A stretch of DNA of 64,000 nt from the NCBI GenBank assembly GCA_949130485.1, contig OX422194.1:1362243-1426242 (forward strand), in the 5' to 3' direction. This DNA is from Agelas oroides (Eukaryota > Porifera > Demospongiae > Agelasida > Agelasidae). The notes under the pieces were generated by a model. That model worked only from the letters and a program-made list of their open reading frames with translations. It was not told the DNA's origin and did not search any database. Shown piece after piece: positions 34,301 to 44,903 of the stretch (the stretch's first letter is position 1; each line of letters starts with the position of its first letter). A program made the position numbers and the translations under genes.

Positions 34301-37300
34301 TCTCACACCCCACACACTCATCCCCTCAGCCTCTCACATCCCACACACTCATCTCCTACCCTCTCCCACCTCCACACTCATCCTCTCATACCTGGCCCCA
34401 TCCCTTCACATTGCACTCCTTCTCTCCCTCATTCCCCCTCATTTCCTTTTCTGCTACAAAGATACCCTACACAGTCATACCACTCACATCAACATGCCAC
34501 ACCCACCTCAATTGGCACGTGGTGCTATCATTAAGTTCACCCAACCAATTCTTTACCTGTCCCTTGCTTTGCATCATAATGCTTCCTTCTACTCAATCCG
34601 ACTGCGTTGTCCCAAGGCACCCGTGAGTTGTTGGTTAGTTGTATGCTGTCATTTGTATGCAAGAGTTTGTGATCTTTAAGCTGTGGTCCGTCCTCAGTAA
34701 CAAGCGTTTCATCACAGAGCAGGAGGGACAAGCCATGATCGTTTGACATGGGTTCAGTGGAAGGGAGGGGGAAAATTCTGCTGTCAGTTGTAACTGAAAC
34801 GGGTTCTTTGTGTTCTTCTTCTTCATGGCTTGTCTGTTTCGTCTCGCATGTCTGACTATATACGGGCTCAGAGTCAGGTTGAACACCCTTGCCTTCCTGA
34901 TCATTTGTCAGTCTACCTGCCGAACTAGTTTCATCTCCCTTCTCGCTAACTCCATTGGAATCTTCACTCCCTTCCTCCTTTGCTTCCCCACCATATCCAT
35001 ACAGAGCTAATAACTGTTCAATCGGCATTTCACTCTCCTACATTCGTGAAACAAAAGAGACAATCTTGCACAGCAAACATTATTAGTACACGATATGTAT
35101 AGTTCTGGCCCCAAAAAATGTTGTACTGATTTAGTGCAGAAAATATCAATCTATACCCTGGCCTCATTCCCAGAACCCACTCTGCTCTCCGTCAGTACAA
35201 AACTGCAAGCAACAGACAGCCAGGCAGGGGCCTAGCCTCATTCCCAGGCCACTCCCATGTGGCCTGGGAACGAGGCTAGGTAGGTCTGGGAATGAGGTTA
35301 GCTCCATTACCTAAATATGAGTAGCAAGCCTTGAGGCTACTCACGTAACCATGTAGAGTTTATATAGGTCACGTTACAGCTTTGAATCTAGCTTGTTGTC
35401 CAAATGCAAGACTGTGAAAATCTGAATTAGATCCATTCCAGCTCTGTACAATTTCTTATATCTTCTATAGCTACCACCTTGCAACCCTCATCCCTGCACA
35501 GTCCTCACCTTCTGCAAATCATCCACTTCCTCCTCCACCTCTTCCCGACACTGCAAAGCCTCTTCTTCCTCTAGCGTCTGTTCATCATCCACCTCGCCGT
35601 GGATCAACATCTCGGCTGTCACCTCAAATTCCCCATCTTCTGCATGTGCATAACCATCAGTATGAGCATGAGACCCACCCTCCCACAAGGAAAAGGGTAG
35701 CCTCGTCCCCAGACCCCACCCTCTCATGAGGAGAAATGGTCTGGTGAACCAAGTCAATTCTCTTGGGCTCTTACGCCAGTGTAACCTAGCAATGTTCAAT
35801 ACATTTTGCATCAAACCTGCTCAAAAAAGGTATGGATACTCGAGTAAAATGAAAAAAATTTACTGCTGTAAGGGAAGTCCTATTTAATAATTACCGATCT
35901 CGCAATCTCATTGATCCTTACCACTTTTTGGGAATAAGGAAATTTGACTTCGTTCACCAGACCATTTCTCACCAGGAGGTGTGCACGAGCTGGGCACGAG
36001 ACTAAGCAAGGGTCAGATGATCTGAGCGCTTTCTTGTGTTGAAATAAGTCATTGGTTACAGCTGAACTACCAGTAGCTTGATTTCAACAAAGAAGGGACT
36101 CAAGAAAGCTGTTTCATCACGTGATCTTAACTAATCTCAAGCCACCATCTTGGTGTACAGCTAGCCTCGTTCCCAGGCGCAGAGGAACAAGGCTAGTTGT
36201 ACAGTATGTATCAGTATATGCAGTATCGATTGAAACCTCCCACAGGTAAGCACTTATACTGCTGTATTAACTTACATAGCAGTGGTATTGTGTCTGATTC
36301 AACACATACTAGAAACACTACAAGTGTATATTTCCATTCGCCAAGGTTACCATAGAAACTACTATATACACCAACACATTCTAGAAGCAATATATGTAAT
36401 CTTCTCGTTCCCCAAGATCACCGTACAAGCTAGTCTTGTGCCCAGACTACTTTTGCCGAGCAGACATGACAAACGTGGTCTGAGAACAAGACTACGTACA
36501 AGCTACCACGTAGCTCCTTGTACACCGACATGGAGGCTGCTTTCCTTTGTGCTCTCGAAGGTGATTATGTCACATGGAAAGCTTTATAGTCACCAGACCC
36601 TTCTCCTTGTGAGAGGGTGGGGTCTGGGCACGAGACTCACCATCAGTGACCTACTACTCAATTTTAAGCCACATTAGTAGGATAAAATTCCCATAGAGTA
36701 GTAATATTTCCTCAGGCATGGTTTCCATAGTTATAGAGTTATAATAGGGGGTGGGGCTGGGAGCTGCAGCTACATCTAATATGCACTCCAAATAACGCAC
36801 ACCAATAGGATAGCATATTATGTAATTTCAAAATAAACATCATGCAACAAGAAAGGGGGAGGGGCTGCCTACAGATAATTGTATATGCAATATTATTCCC
36901 AACTAGCTATAGTTAATTATAGCTAAGCTCCTCCCCAGGGTTTGCCTTGTATATATACTATACATGTGTAGCAGGCAAGCTAGCAGACGATTAATAATAG
37001 TCAGATGCCATTTTCAGTTGTCAAAATTGTCAGCTTGTATTGAAAATTTGACAGCTATGTCAGAGTGTTAATTTGAGGGGTCCGACATGGACAAAATCTT
37101 GTACGCTGTACCCTAAAATCAAAGCAAAAAACAAGCTAGTTGTAGATATCAAGTTGCATGGTTGTGCAATTTACACTTAAAATTCTTAGGTCTGTTCACA
37201 TTTGTACATTAAATTTAGAAATCAGCAACAGAAATCACAAATTTCAAAACCAAAACCAAAACCGTGCAGACATCAAAACTCTAGCTGTGTTAGACCTCTT

Positions 37301-37560
37301 GGGTTAATCACAGTTTGTCCGCCAGCACTACAATTTTGAATATAACGCAACTTGCTAGTTTGCATGAATTGTTGGTCCGTAGTTATGAGACCCTTAATTA
37401 CCATGTATCATCTAGGTGGATGCAATCGAGTAGGGAATAATGATACGTAGAAAGCTAAATCTAGGTAAACATCAATTAACCCTTTCCTCAAGAGATCAAT
37501 TTTGAAACAGAATCATCACAAATCAGCATGAATCAGCATCACATATTACTAACCATCCAT
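25347..37560 (-). CDS. MIER-family ELM2-SANT corepressor
   Basis: MIER proteins bind class I histone deacetylases through the ELM2 and SANT domains and repress transcription in the nucleus. Exons: 37554-37560 (tentative), 35509-35639, 34557-35037, 33765-33982, 33291-33414, 31237-31313, 29777-29855, 29331-29375, 28178-28221, 26740-26867, 25347-25446. All phases join to 477 residues. Landmarks in order: acidic TAEMLIHGEVDDEQTLEEEE, then SEMPIEQLLALYGYG, then DSDEEYLPNEDWKE. ELM2 follows with IKVGPTHQAVVP and LLWSP (usually LLWDP), then the helical ALQALQQSNHTIKSALEKI. SANT has PWTEEECRTFEAGLRTIGKD then RTVKELVQFYYLWKKTERYD. The protein ends soon after LMDRFLDVYDTDD, so the long C-terminal tail of vertebrate MIERs is reduced. 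The first exon, only 7 coding bases, is a guess that fits phase and the short spacer to the PP2C gene. Confidence 0.9.
25791..26035. mobile_element. MITE family B, full copy
   Basis: About 240 bp with roughly 45-bp inverted ends (GTGCATAAGAACGGGCGGCT, then GAGTAAGAGCGTGTAACT and the inverse). It lies in a MIER intron. Confidence 0.9.
27379..27996. mobile_element. GGGGCGAGC-terminus element, copy 2
   Basis: Ends TTGGGGCGAGCCTGAGTGAG and TGCTCAGGCTCGCCCC are inverted copies about 610 bp apart, related to the element at 7896-8437. Inside is a (CTTG)n run near 27440-27470. No protein is recognised. It lies in a MIER intron. Confidence 0.8.
29925..30145. repeat. Tandem repeat, about 58-bp unit, four copies
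   Basis: The unit reads ATAACCCCCTTTTGGTCCAT, TTCCGTTCCCCTAC, GAGTCCCTTGTAGTCC. It lies in the MIER intron upstream of the exon 29777-29855, so the transcribed strand is GA-rich. Confidence 0.9.
30840..30990. mobile_element. Rearranged family A ends
   Basis: AAGGGGTCTGGTGAC followed by GCCTCGTTTCCAGACCCT and GGGTCTGGGAACGACGACT. These are two family A type ends in close order, probably a deleted or nested copy. Confidence 0.6.
31488..31806. repeat. CT-rich minisatellite in MIER, array 1
   Basis: Units of about 42-46 bp: CCCACACCTCCCTTCCTCCA, CTTCCCTCCCCTACC, TCTCTCCTCTCC. The same unit forms the arrays at 32407-32872 and 33055-33300. Confidence 0.92.
32407..32872. repeat. CT-rich minisatellite in MIER, array 2
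   Basis: Same unit as the arrays on both sides, with about ten copies. On the transcribed (minus) strand each unit contains GAGAGGTAGGGGAGGG. Confidence 0.92.
33055..33300. repeat. CT-rich minisatellite touching a MIER 5' splice site, array 3
   Basis: The array overlaps the last bases of the MIER exon 33291-33414. The exon-intron junction GAGAG/GTAGGGGAGG is itself the first repeat unit. Confidence 0.9.
33505..33680. repeat. 30-bp CT-rich minisatellite
   Basis: Five or so units of CCCTCCAGCCCCTCCCCCAT plus TTCCTTCCT. It lies in the MIER intron directly after the donor at 33765 (transcribed strand GA-rich). Confidence 0.9.
34075..34390. repeat. 31-bp CA/CT-rich minisatellite
   Basis: Repeats of CACACTCATCCCTTCACCCT plus CTCACATCCCA with small indels, in the MIER intron between exons 34557-35037 and 33765-33982. 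Confidence 0.9.
35697..36005. mobile_element. MITE family A, full copy
   Basis: Ends TAGCCTCGTCCCCAGACCCC and GAGCTGGGCACGAGACTA, sub-terminal GGTCTGGTGAACCAAGTCAA and its inverse, about 310 bp. It lies in MIER just upstream of the exon 35509-35639 on the transcribed strand. Confidence 0.88.
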
Positions 37561-37959
37561 TTTTCCTGATCCCAGTGTATTCACTAAAGGAAAAAGAATT
37601 GATCAGCAGCTCAAAACGGAAAACAAACATACAAGCAAATGTACATTTTCCAAAATGAAATCAAAACAACGAAGTCATCAACAAACGTCCTTGGCAACAA
37701 ACGGCCAAACATTCACGCCTAATTATTCCTACAATAGTTTTACGGAAGCTGCGCCCCCTAATATGATGTTAGGACTCACCAAACTTCCACTATCTTTCAA
37801 TAAAGTGCTTCGGGCTTTTTTCAGAAATTTAGCTCACGTGCGCTGGCACAATTTAACCCCAAAGCAACGAAGAAGGCACGCGCCTACCAAAAATGTCTAC
37901 ACACTACAGCCATAGATAAACTAGGGAGTTCGGGGCGATAGGAGGCGAGCAGTTTTAAC
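37561..37959. promoter_or_regulatory. Divergent promoter region MIER / PP2C
   Basis: About 400 bp separates the tentative MIER start (-) and the PP2C start (+). CACGTGCGCTG lies at 37835-37845; the identical 11-mer occurs in the SASS6/SRCR spacer. Confidence 0.6.
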
Positions 37960-40900
37960 ATGGCTACACCGGGCACTCCAGGAGACGGCCAGGGAGAATC
38001 CGTCTTCTCCAGATTCTCAAACGCCATCAGGTTTGTTACTTTAGGAGACGTCAGATATGAAAACTCCAAAGTATTTTCTAGTGAGGGTCGCGCTGAAGAT
38101 AAAGCCCTGTAGATGAGTAGAAGGGAATGAAAATCTAGGCATGGCAGTTTCTAAGAATGTTATAAATGGGTCATTAATTTTGTTATGGGTACCCCATTGC
38201 CATAGCAACAGGGTAACACAGACTGGTGGCTTCTCAGTTGCTTCCTGCATCCAAAGGTTTCTTACCCAATGTCAAGTTGCTGACATTTTGACTGGCTAAT
38301 GATGACTGTGTTCAGTCGAAAAGGTTTCTGATTTCAAGCAGACGTTCTTTCCAGTCGGCCGTCTTAACCTGTGGCCATGTCGGTACCATATATGATGATG
38401 GTTCACACATTTTTGGCCATACTGTGTAGTGTATGTGAACCACAGTCCATCATTGGTTGTGTGTACAAGTGGCAGTATTTCACATTGTGCATGTGATGAC
38501 TACCAACATGCTTCGAGGCTAGTTGCAGTACAGGGCCTGGGAATGAGGTGAGCTGTAGTATAGGGCCTGGGAACGAGGCGAGCTGCAGTATAGGTCTTGG
38601 GAACAAGGCGAGCTGCAGTATAGGGCCTTGGAACGAGGCGAGCTGCAGTATAGGGCCTTGGAACGAGGCGAGCTGTAGTATAGGGCCTGGGAACGAGGCG
38701 AGCTGCAGTATAGGGCCTTGGAACGAGGCGAACTGCAGTATAGGGCCTGGGAATGAGGCAAACTGTGTAGTATAGGGCCTGGGAACGAGGCGAGCTGTAC
38801 TATATAGGTCTTGGGAACGAGGCGAGCTGCAGTATAGGGCCTGGGAACGAGGCGAGCTGCATTATAGGGCCTTGGAATGAGGCGAGCTGCAGTGTAGGTC
38901 TTGGGAACAAGGCAAGCTGCAGTATAGGGCCTTGGAATGAGGCGAGCTGCAGTGTAGGTCTTGGGAACGAGGCGAGCTGCAGTATAGGGCCTGGGAACGA
39001 GGTGAGCTGCAGTATAGGGCCTGGGAACGAGGCGAACTGCAGTATAGGGCCTGGGAATGAGGCAAACTGTGTAGTATAGGGCCTGGGAACGAGGCGAGCT
39101 GTACTAAAGGTCTTGGGAACGAGGCGAGCTGCAGTATAGGGCCTGGGAACGAGGCGAGCTGCATTATAGGGCCTTGGAATGAGGCGAGCTGCAGTGTAGG
39201 TCTTGGGAACGAAGTGAGCTGCAGTATAGGGCATGGGAACGAGACGAGCTATACTATTGCATAATCAGAATAACAATACTTTACCAATAATAATAATAGC
39301 TTACTGGTCTAGAAACCAGACTCTTGTATAACCGGAAGAAGATATGCTGGGGTGGAAGTGTACACTGCACTTGAAATGTACACACACTTTCAATTAGTGT
39401 GTACACGTTTGTTTGTAATGTTAACCACATGAAAGCCACCTTTGCAAGTAGCTACTTGATTTGTTGGCAAACACCAAAGTAAAGAAGTTTCTGTGAGCCT
39501 CTGGTTCAGTTGAAGGATCTTTGATGTGACTGAAAATCTGGGGAAGAACCTTGAACAAGGCTACACTTCCACCCCAGCCTTCTCACCTGCCTTTCAAGGG
39601 TATGGTACCTAGCTGCTTACATGTTATCTACATCCATACCACAGTTCTGCTGTTAAGCGGATTGTTGGCTCATTTGAGAGCCAGATTCGCACAGGGAAGA
39701 CAGCAGTGGAAATGCCTCTAGTTCCACTTGCTCCTCTGCAAAAATCTGTGATGGCTAGCTGCACGGGGCCGTATGGTGGGCTGTGCCAGCTGGAGGCTGA
39801 CAAAGATGCTCCATCACACAGCCCAGGTTGGTGGCACACTGTCACATCAGCTGTCAGCTACATGTACTGGTTGGTTGTCTGCAAAAAGTTGAAATCCATT
39901 TGTGCAAGATTTTTGTTTTTGTTTGCTTGTGTTGTGGGTTCCAAGGTCCAATTTGTACCTAAAGTAGCAACTGTGTGGCAATTGGTGAGCAAAGTCTTCC
40001 TGTTCTCTGGTTTGGACAGTCTCGTGCCCAGACCTCACTCGAGAGGAGAGGGTCTGGTGACGTTCGGCCAATCCCTCAGGCTTCATTAACATTGATTACT
40101 TTCTGGGGAGAATTTTCCGTCCACCAATCACATTACAGAAAACACAATCTGTAGTGCAACACCGGAAATTCTTGGCTACTTCTGCACAATGACAGCACTT
40201 TTTTGGCTTCAGTTCTCAACTATGCATACAGCAAGCTATGAATTTTAAATGAAGCCCAATGAATCAGCCGAATGTCACCAGACCCTCTCCTCATGGGTGG
40301 GGTCTGGGCACGAGACTATGGTTTATTTAGATGGTGCTCTTGTACTTACAATGTATGAAAAACAGCACATTTTTTTCGCCCATGCCAGTTCCAAATTTAG
40401 ATGGACAACTAATCTGAAAACCTCAGTACATATGGTTAATTCTGCATCATCTGAGTTAACCTCATTCCCAGACACTTCAGGTTTTGAGCCTGGGAATGAG
40501 ACATCACTATCATATTTCATGTTTTAAAACTCCACCCATTTAGGGCAGGTAATAGCCGGGGTAATAAATTGGAATCGTCGTCAGCCCCAAGCAGATGGAG
40601 ACTCAATAACCCTTTATGAACACAAAGCCAAAAGTCCTCAACACCACGGCGATCCAATAGCGGACGTCTATGCAATAGTGGCAAGACCAAACAGCTGTAT
40701 TATGGCTGTAGCGGATGGTTGCAACTGGGGAATAAAACCGAGGCTAGCAGCAAGGTGTGCTGTACACGGCTGCATCGATTACCTCCATTCAAAGCTCTTT
40801 GAGTGTCCAAAACTGCCTGGAACGACACAAGACATTTTTCACAATATTCTGCGATCCCTCCACAATGCTCAGAAATTGATCATCGATCATGGAGGTACGA

Positions 40901-41814
40901 CCACCACACTTTGTGTGGCAGTAATAGTGGAACTTGCCGAGGGAAAAGGGAACAAGTGGGGCCTCTGTGTCGTGAGCGTAGGGGACTCGCTGTGTTACGT
41001 GTGGCGTAACGATGTTCAAGCTGTGCATGAAGTCACAATTGCGATGCACCAAGGGAAGGAAAGAAACGCACGTGAATCCGGAGGATGCCTAGGGGCTGAT
41101 CTTGGCGATAATCCCGACTTGAGCAATCTGTGTTGTTGTTTCGTACCTCTCTCCGAGGGCGACATCGTATTTATCGTGAGTGATGGTATTTCGGATAACT
41201 TTGACCCAGTGTACCTACGAGAGGCTGTTCCCGAGAGCCAGCTCACCCCAAAACCTCAAATCCCATCGATACCGGGGTTTCCACCATTGCCTGAAGAGGA
41301 ACCTCTGCAAGCAGAAAAGACCCCGAATGTTGTCACACCTGAACAAAGAGAGGCTCTCGCCTTGATGAAAATAACCACCACCCTCAAACAGCAATGGTTT
41401 CTGAACCATAACCTTACAGCGCAAGACGTCAAGGATGCCTTGATAAACTATGTTATTGAGGCCACAGAGGATAAACGAAACTTTCTCGAGCATATATGGA
41501 ACGAAACAGATGAAAAAGACATGACATCGTCACAAAAAAGAGCCCGTGATCGTAGGATTTCTAAAAATCTCAAACAGTATCCCGGGAAGCTGGACCACGC
41601 TACTGTTGCTGCGTACAAAGTTGGGAAGATGTTTTCAGCAGCAGAGATTGATCTAAGGCGGGGACATTCACCAACACACTCCTATGTCATGAACTCTGCC
41701 ATTACAAGTGCTCCTGAAATGAGAAGAGGAGAGAGCTTCTCTGCACATGGCGGATCTATTTTCTATTCAAACCCTGGGGCTTCAAAGGAAAGAGTGAAAC
41801 CAGGCGTGGTATAG
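37960..41814 (+). CDS. Atypical PP2C-like (PPM) phosphatase
   Basis: Exons 37960-38030, 39645-39826 and 40544-41814 join to 507 residues. PPM phosphatases are metal-dependent Ser/Thr phosphatases. Seen here: IMAVADGCNWG (Asp142-Gly143), where the usual DGHGG is DGCNW; GGTTTTLCVAVIVEL; SVGDSLCYVW (Gly231-Asp232); GDIVFIVSDGISDNFD (Asp298-Gly299); and LDHATVAAYKVG (Asp435) in place of DN-x-T-V. The metal-binding aspartates therefore seem kept, while the His that acts as general acid in PP2Calpha (HGG) is absent. An insert of about 120 residues lies between the last two motifs, rich in Pro and then charged. The substrate is unknown. I cannot place it in a named subfamily. It converges on SASS6. 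Confidence 0.85.
38517..39250. repeat. 30-bp minisatellite built from an element-end motif
   Basis: About 24 units of GGGCCTGGGAACGAGGCGAG plus CTGCAGTATA lie head to tail in the first PP2C intron. The core GCCTGGGAACGAGGC is the same motif that ends many dispersed inverted-repeat elements in the window. Higher-order blocks of several units are repeated (38760-38880 resembles 39065-39185). Confidence 0.95.
40018..40317. mobile_element. MITE family A, full copy
   Basis: Near-perfect inverted ends: AGTCTCGTGCCCAGACC on the left, GGTCTGGGCACGAGACT on the right. A second inverted block GAGAGGGTCTGGTGAC follows, then CCAAT...CTTCATT. The element is 300 bp with no ORF, in a PP2C intron. Confidence 0.93.
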
Positions 41815-42435
41815 ATTTTTTTTTAAACTTTGAAAGTAAAAATATTTTTCTGAGTGAACATTTCACAGATGTGGATAAAAGATTTATATAAACTTGTGTT
41901 AAGTCACTGCCACATCTATACATTATTACCATTTGTTAAAACCATACTATTGTGTGCTGTGTATTTTCATTCACTGGTCTCATTCCCACGATGGAGTCTG
42001 GGAATGAGGCTACATAATTATGCACTCCAGGATCTGACTCCAATCTGTATATACCACCTGGTTTTACCTGTGATGATTCAGTTCCAGAAAACTCTTGTTT
42101 CTTGTAATGTGAATTTAGCCCTATTCCCAGGCCCTTGCCACTGTTCAGTTTTACAGTGTGTAAAAAGGAGGGGGGAATCAATTATCAGAGCAGATCCTGC
42201 CTTCTGCATGCAGCAAGCAATCAAAACTGGAGTCAGGGAAGGGCAAGCCAGATATACAACCATAGTTGACAATTTATATTAGGGTGAATGTGTCTTATAC
42301 ACAATCATAGTTTACGACAATTATGATAATTATGACAATTTATATTAGGGTGGCAAGTGCATGTCCAATAGCAGACATGACCACCATAAAAATTGGAGCT
42401 TTGTATACACATATTTAGCTGGTCACAGCAGCTAG

Positions 42436-44857
42436 CTAGCTCTTGGGGAAGTATGCAGACAGGAGAGGTGCTTGTTTGCTTCCAGCCCTCGTACCGACTG
42501 CCCCTCCACTTGCATTAGTCTCTCCCTTTGACTGGGGCCTCACCACCCCTGGGGTGAGAGATGGGTGGTGCATATTGTGAGCAGGTGGCTGAGGTGCCAG
42601 ATATTTCGGGTCCAGGCCCTCAGTGTTCAGGTGAGGGGTCTCCATTGGCAGTCCATCTACAATGTGTGTGGGACACAGGGTTGTATGATTGTGATAAATC
42701 TTAGCCTCGTACCCTCGTACCCAGGGGAGTAGCTTGGGTACGAGGCTAATAAATCTTACATGCAATCCCCATCTCCCAGTCACCCCAGTGCAGCTGACAA
42801 GATACCTCCCATCCCAGAAAATGACATCTTGTGCCACAAACACTTGTAGCAGAATTTTTGCACAATCTCGTCTCAAGACCCTTCTGAAAAGTGGAAAGAG
42901 GGTCTGGTGTTCTGAGTGACATTTCTTGTCCTATGGGGTCATTGGGGTGGGGCCTACTGCGTAAAGGACATCTGAGATTTGAGCTTTCTAATGGTTTGGA
43001 CTGCTGCACGGTATGGTTTACAGAAGCTCAAGAAGACTGTGAAATCTCCTAGGAAAGCAGAGAACAAGCTGCAAAGATATTCTACCTCCAGTTCAGAAAA
43101 TGGTCGCTTATGTCATACACATAATATATGATTACGTGTTCTGTAATCTGATTCAAGCTCTCAGATCGGATAGCGACTTCGCCCAATGTGGTAAAAAAAG
43201 TCACTCAGAATGCCAGACCCTCTCCTCACACGTGTGAGAGGGTTTGGGCATGAAACCAAGCTTTGCATTGCAAGCTTGAACATGACTTGCCCCTCCCTCG
43301 CAAAGCAGCAAGGCCTGAGGAACCCCTGTTCTAAACTGGAGATGTGAGAGCTGTGATTGTACCTGAAAGGGGTGTGGTGCTGGTCTTCATGGCATGGATG
43401 GAGAGGGGAGAGGGAGTGGGTATATCACTCTTTTTAACAGAACCCCTGAACACCACCTAGAAAATTCAGAGTATGTACCATATTAATCTTGTTACCATAT
43501 GTAATGGGGTTGGTTTTAGTCTAAGATTAAGATAGCCTCAGTGAATCATTTCTAGGCCCCGCCCAGCTTTCTGTCACTTGCAGCAGGCTAGCAAGCAAGC
43601 GAAGGAAAGCTGGGTTGGGGGGCGGGGTAGTCTATCAAGCCAGACCATCTCTCACCCTCACTTGTCTTCTGGAAGGTGAGAGATGGTCTGGCTTGATAGA
43701 CTAGGGGCGGGGCTGATATGCCTTGTCTGGGCTCTTCCTCTCATGCAGTAAAAACAAACTGAGCCTGGGTACGTAGCTAGTTTAATTTACATAGTTCTGG
43801 TAGTCTGGTGAGGTCTACCTGTTGTCGAATGTTCTCCTGACTGGCGAGTGAGCCTAACACTTGTCTCTGAGACACGGGAACGTTAACGCTGGCAGGAGTG
43901 CTGCTAAACTGTGGCTGCAAGAAGCATGACCAAGGAATAAAGCAATAACGGAAAAGCATAGTAGTCACTTAGGACCCATCTTTATGCCCCTCCTTATCAC
44001 GTGCCAGTTACGTCCCTGATCCTTTACTTGTGTAGGAACAAGAGTGCATAAGAACGGGCAGCTAGAGTAAGAGCGTGTAACTACGTAAAATTTGGAACCG
44101 GTCGGAATTTATCGCAAGTACTAAAAATAGTAACATGTATGCGCAGCTGCGCATAGACATAAGCCATTGTTACTAAGCACATGACTGGGTGTTCTATTTT
44201 TAGTACGGTTCAATAATTTTGACCGGACTATCGGCTTCTATTGGAGTTACACGCTCTTACTCTAGCCGCCCGTTCTTATGCACTCTTGGTAGGAACTATT
44301 CCTGCTATCAATGGGTCTGTGACGTCAGGCTAGTTATTGCAAAGTGGTAAATTGAATAAAAGGGTCAGGGAGGTATTCCACTGCAGTTGACTTGCTGTTC
44401 ACACAGGAGGAAAAAAAGAAGCTCACCTGTTGGTGATAGGGGAGGGATGTGGAGGTGAGGAGTGGAGGGCGAGGGAGGGGTGGAGAGGGACGGATGGTGG
44501 AGAGGGTGTCGGTAGGAAAGGGAAGCCGCTGTCCTCTCCCTCCTCCCACCCCCATCACCTGCTCATTCATCTGTTTGTTCAGCCAGCTGATCACTGGAGG
44601 AGGAATCAAACCAGTCTTTTGACTGTGAAAATATCACCAGTTGGCTATAAATTGCAATTTATAACAAATGTAGTCTAGTACAGCAATGAAGGCTGGGGTG
44701 GTAGGAAGGCTTCGGAACAAGGTTACTACAAATGTATGCCATGCTGGCTAAAAATCTATTATAAAAATCTACATGCCACATTGAAATAGTAGACACCTAC
44801 CTCCCCCTCTCCCTTTCCCTCTTCAATGCATGCACACACGCACACACGCACGCGTGT

Positions 44858-44903
<46 letters not shown>

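Noticed and set aside
38403..39234. Reading frames with repeated PGPILQLASF-type peptides
   Set aside because: They are frames through the 30-bp minisatellite, with no conserved protein and no splice context.
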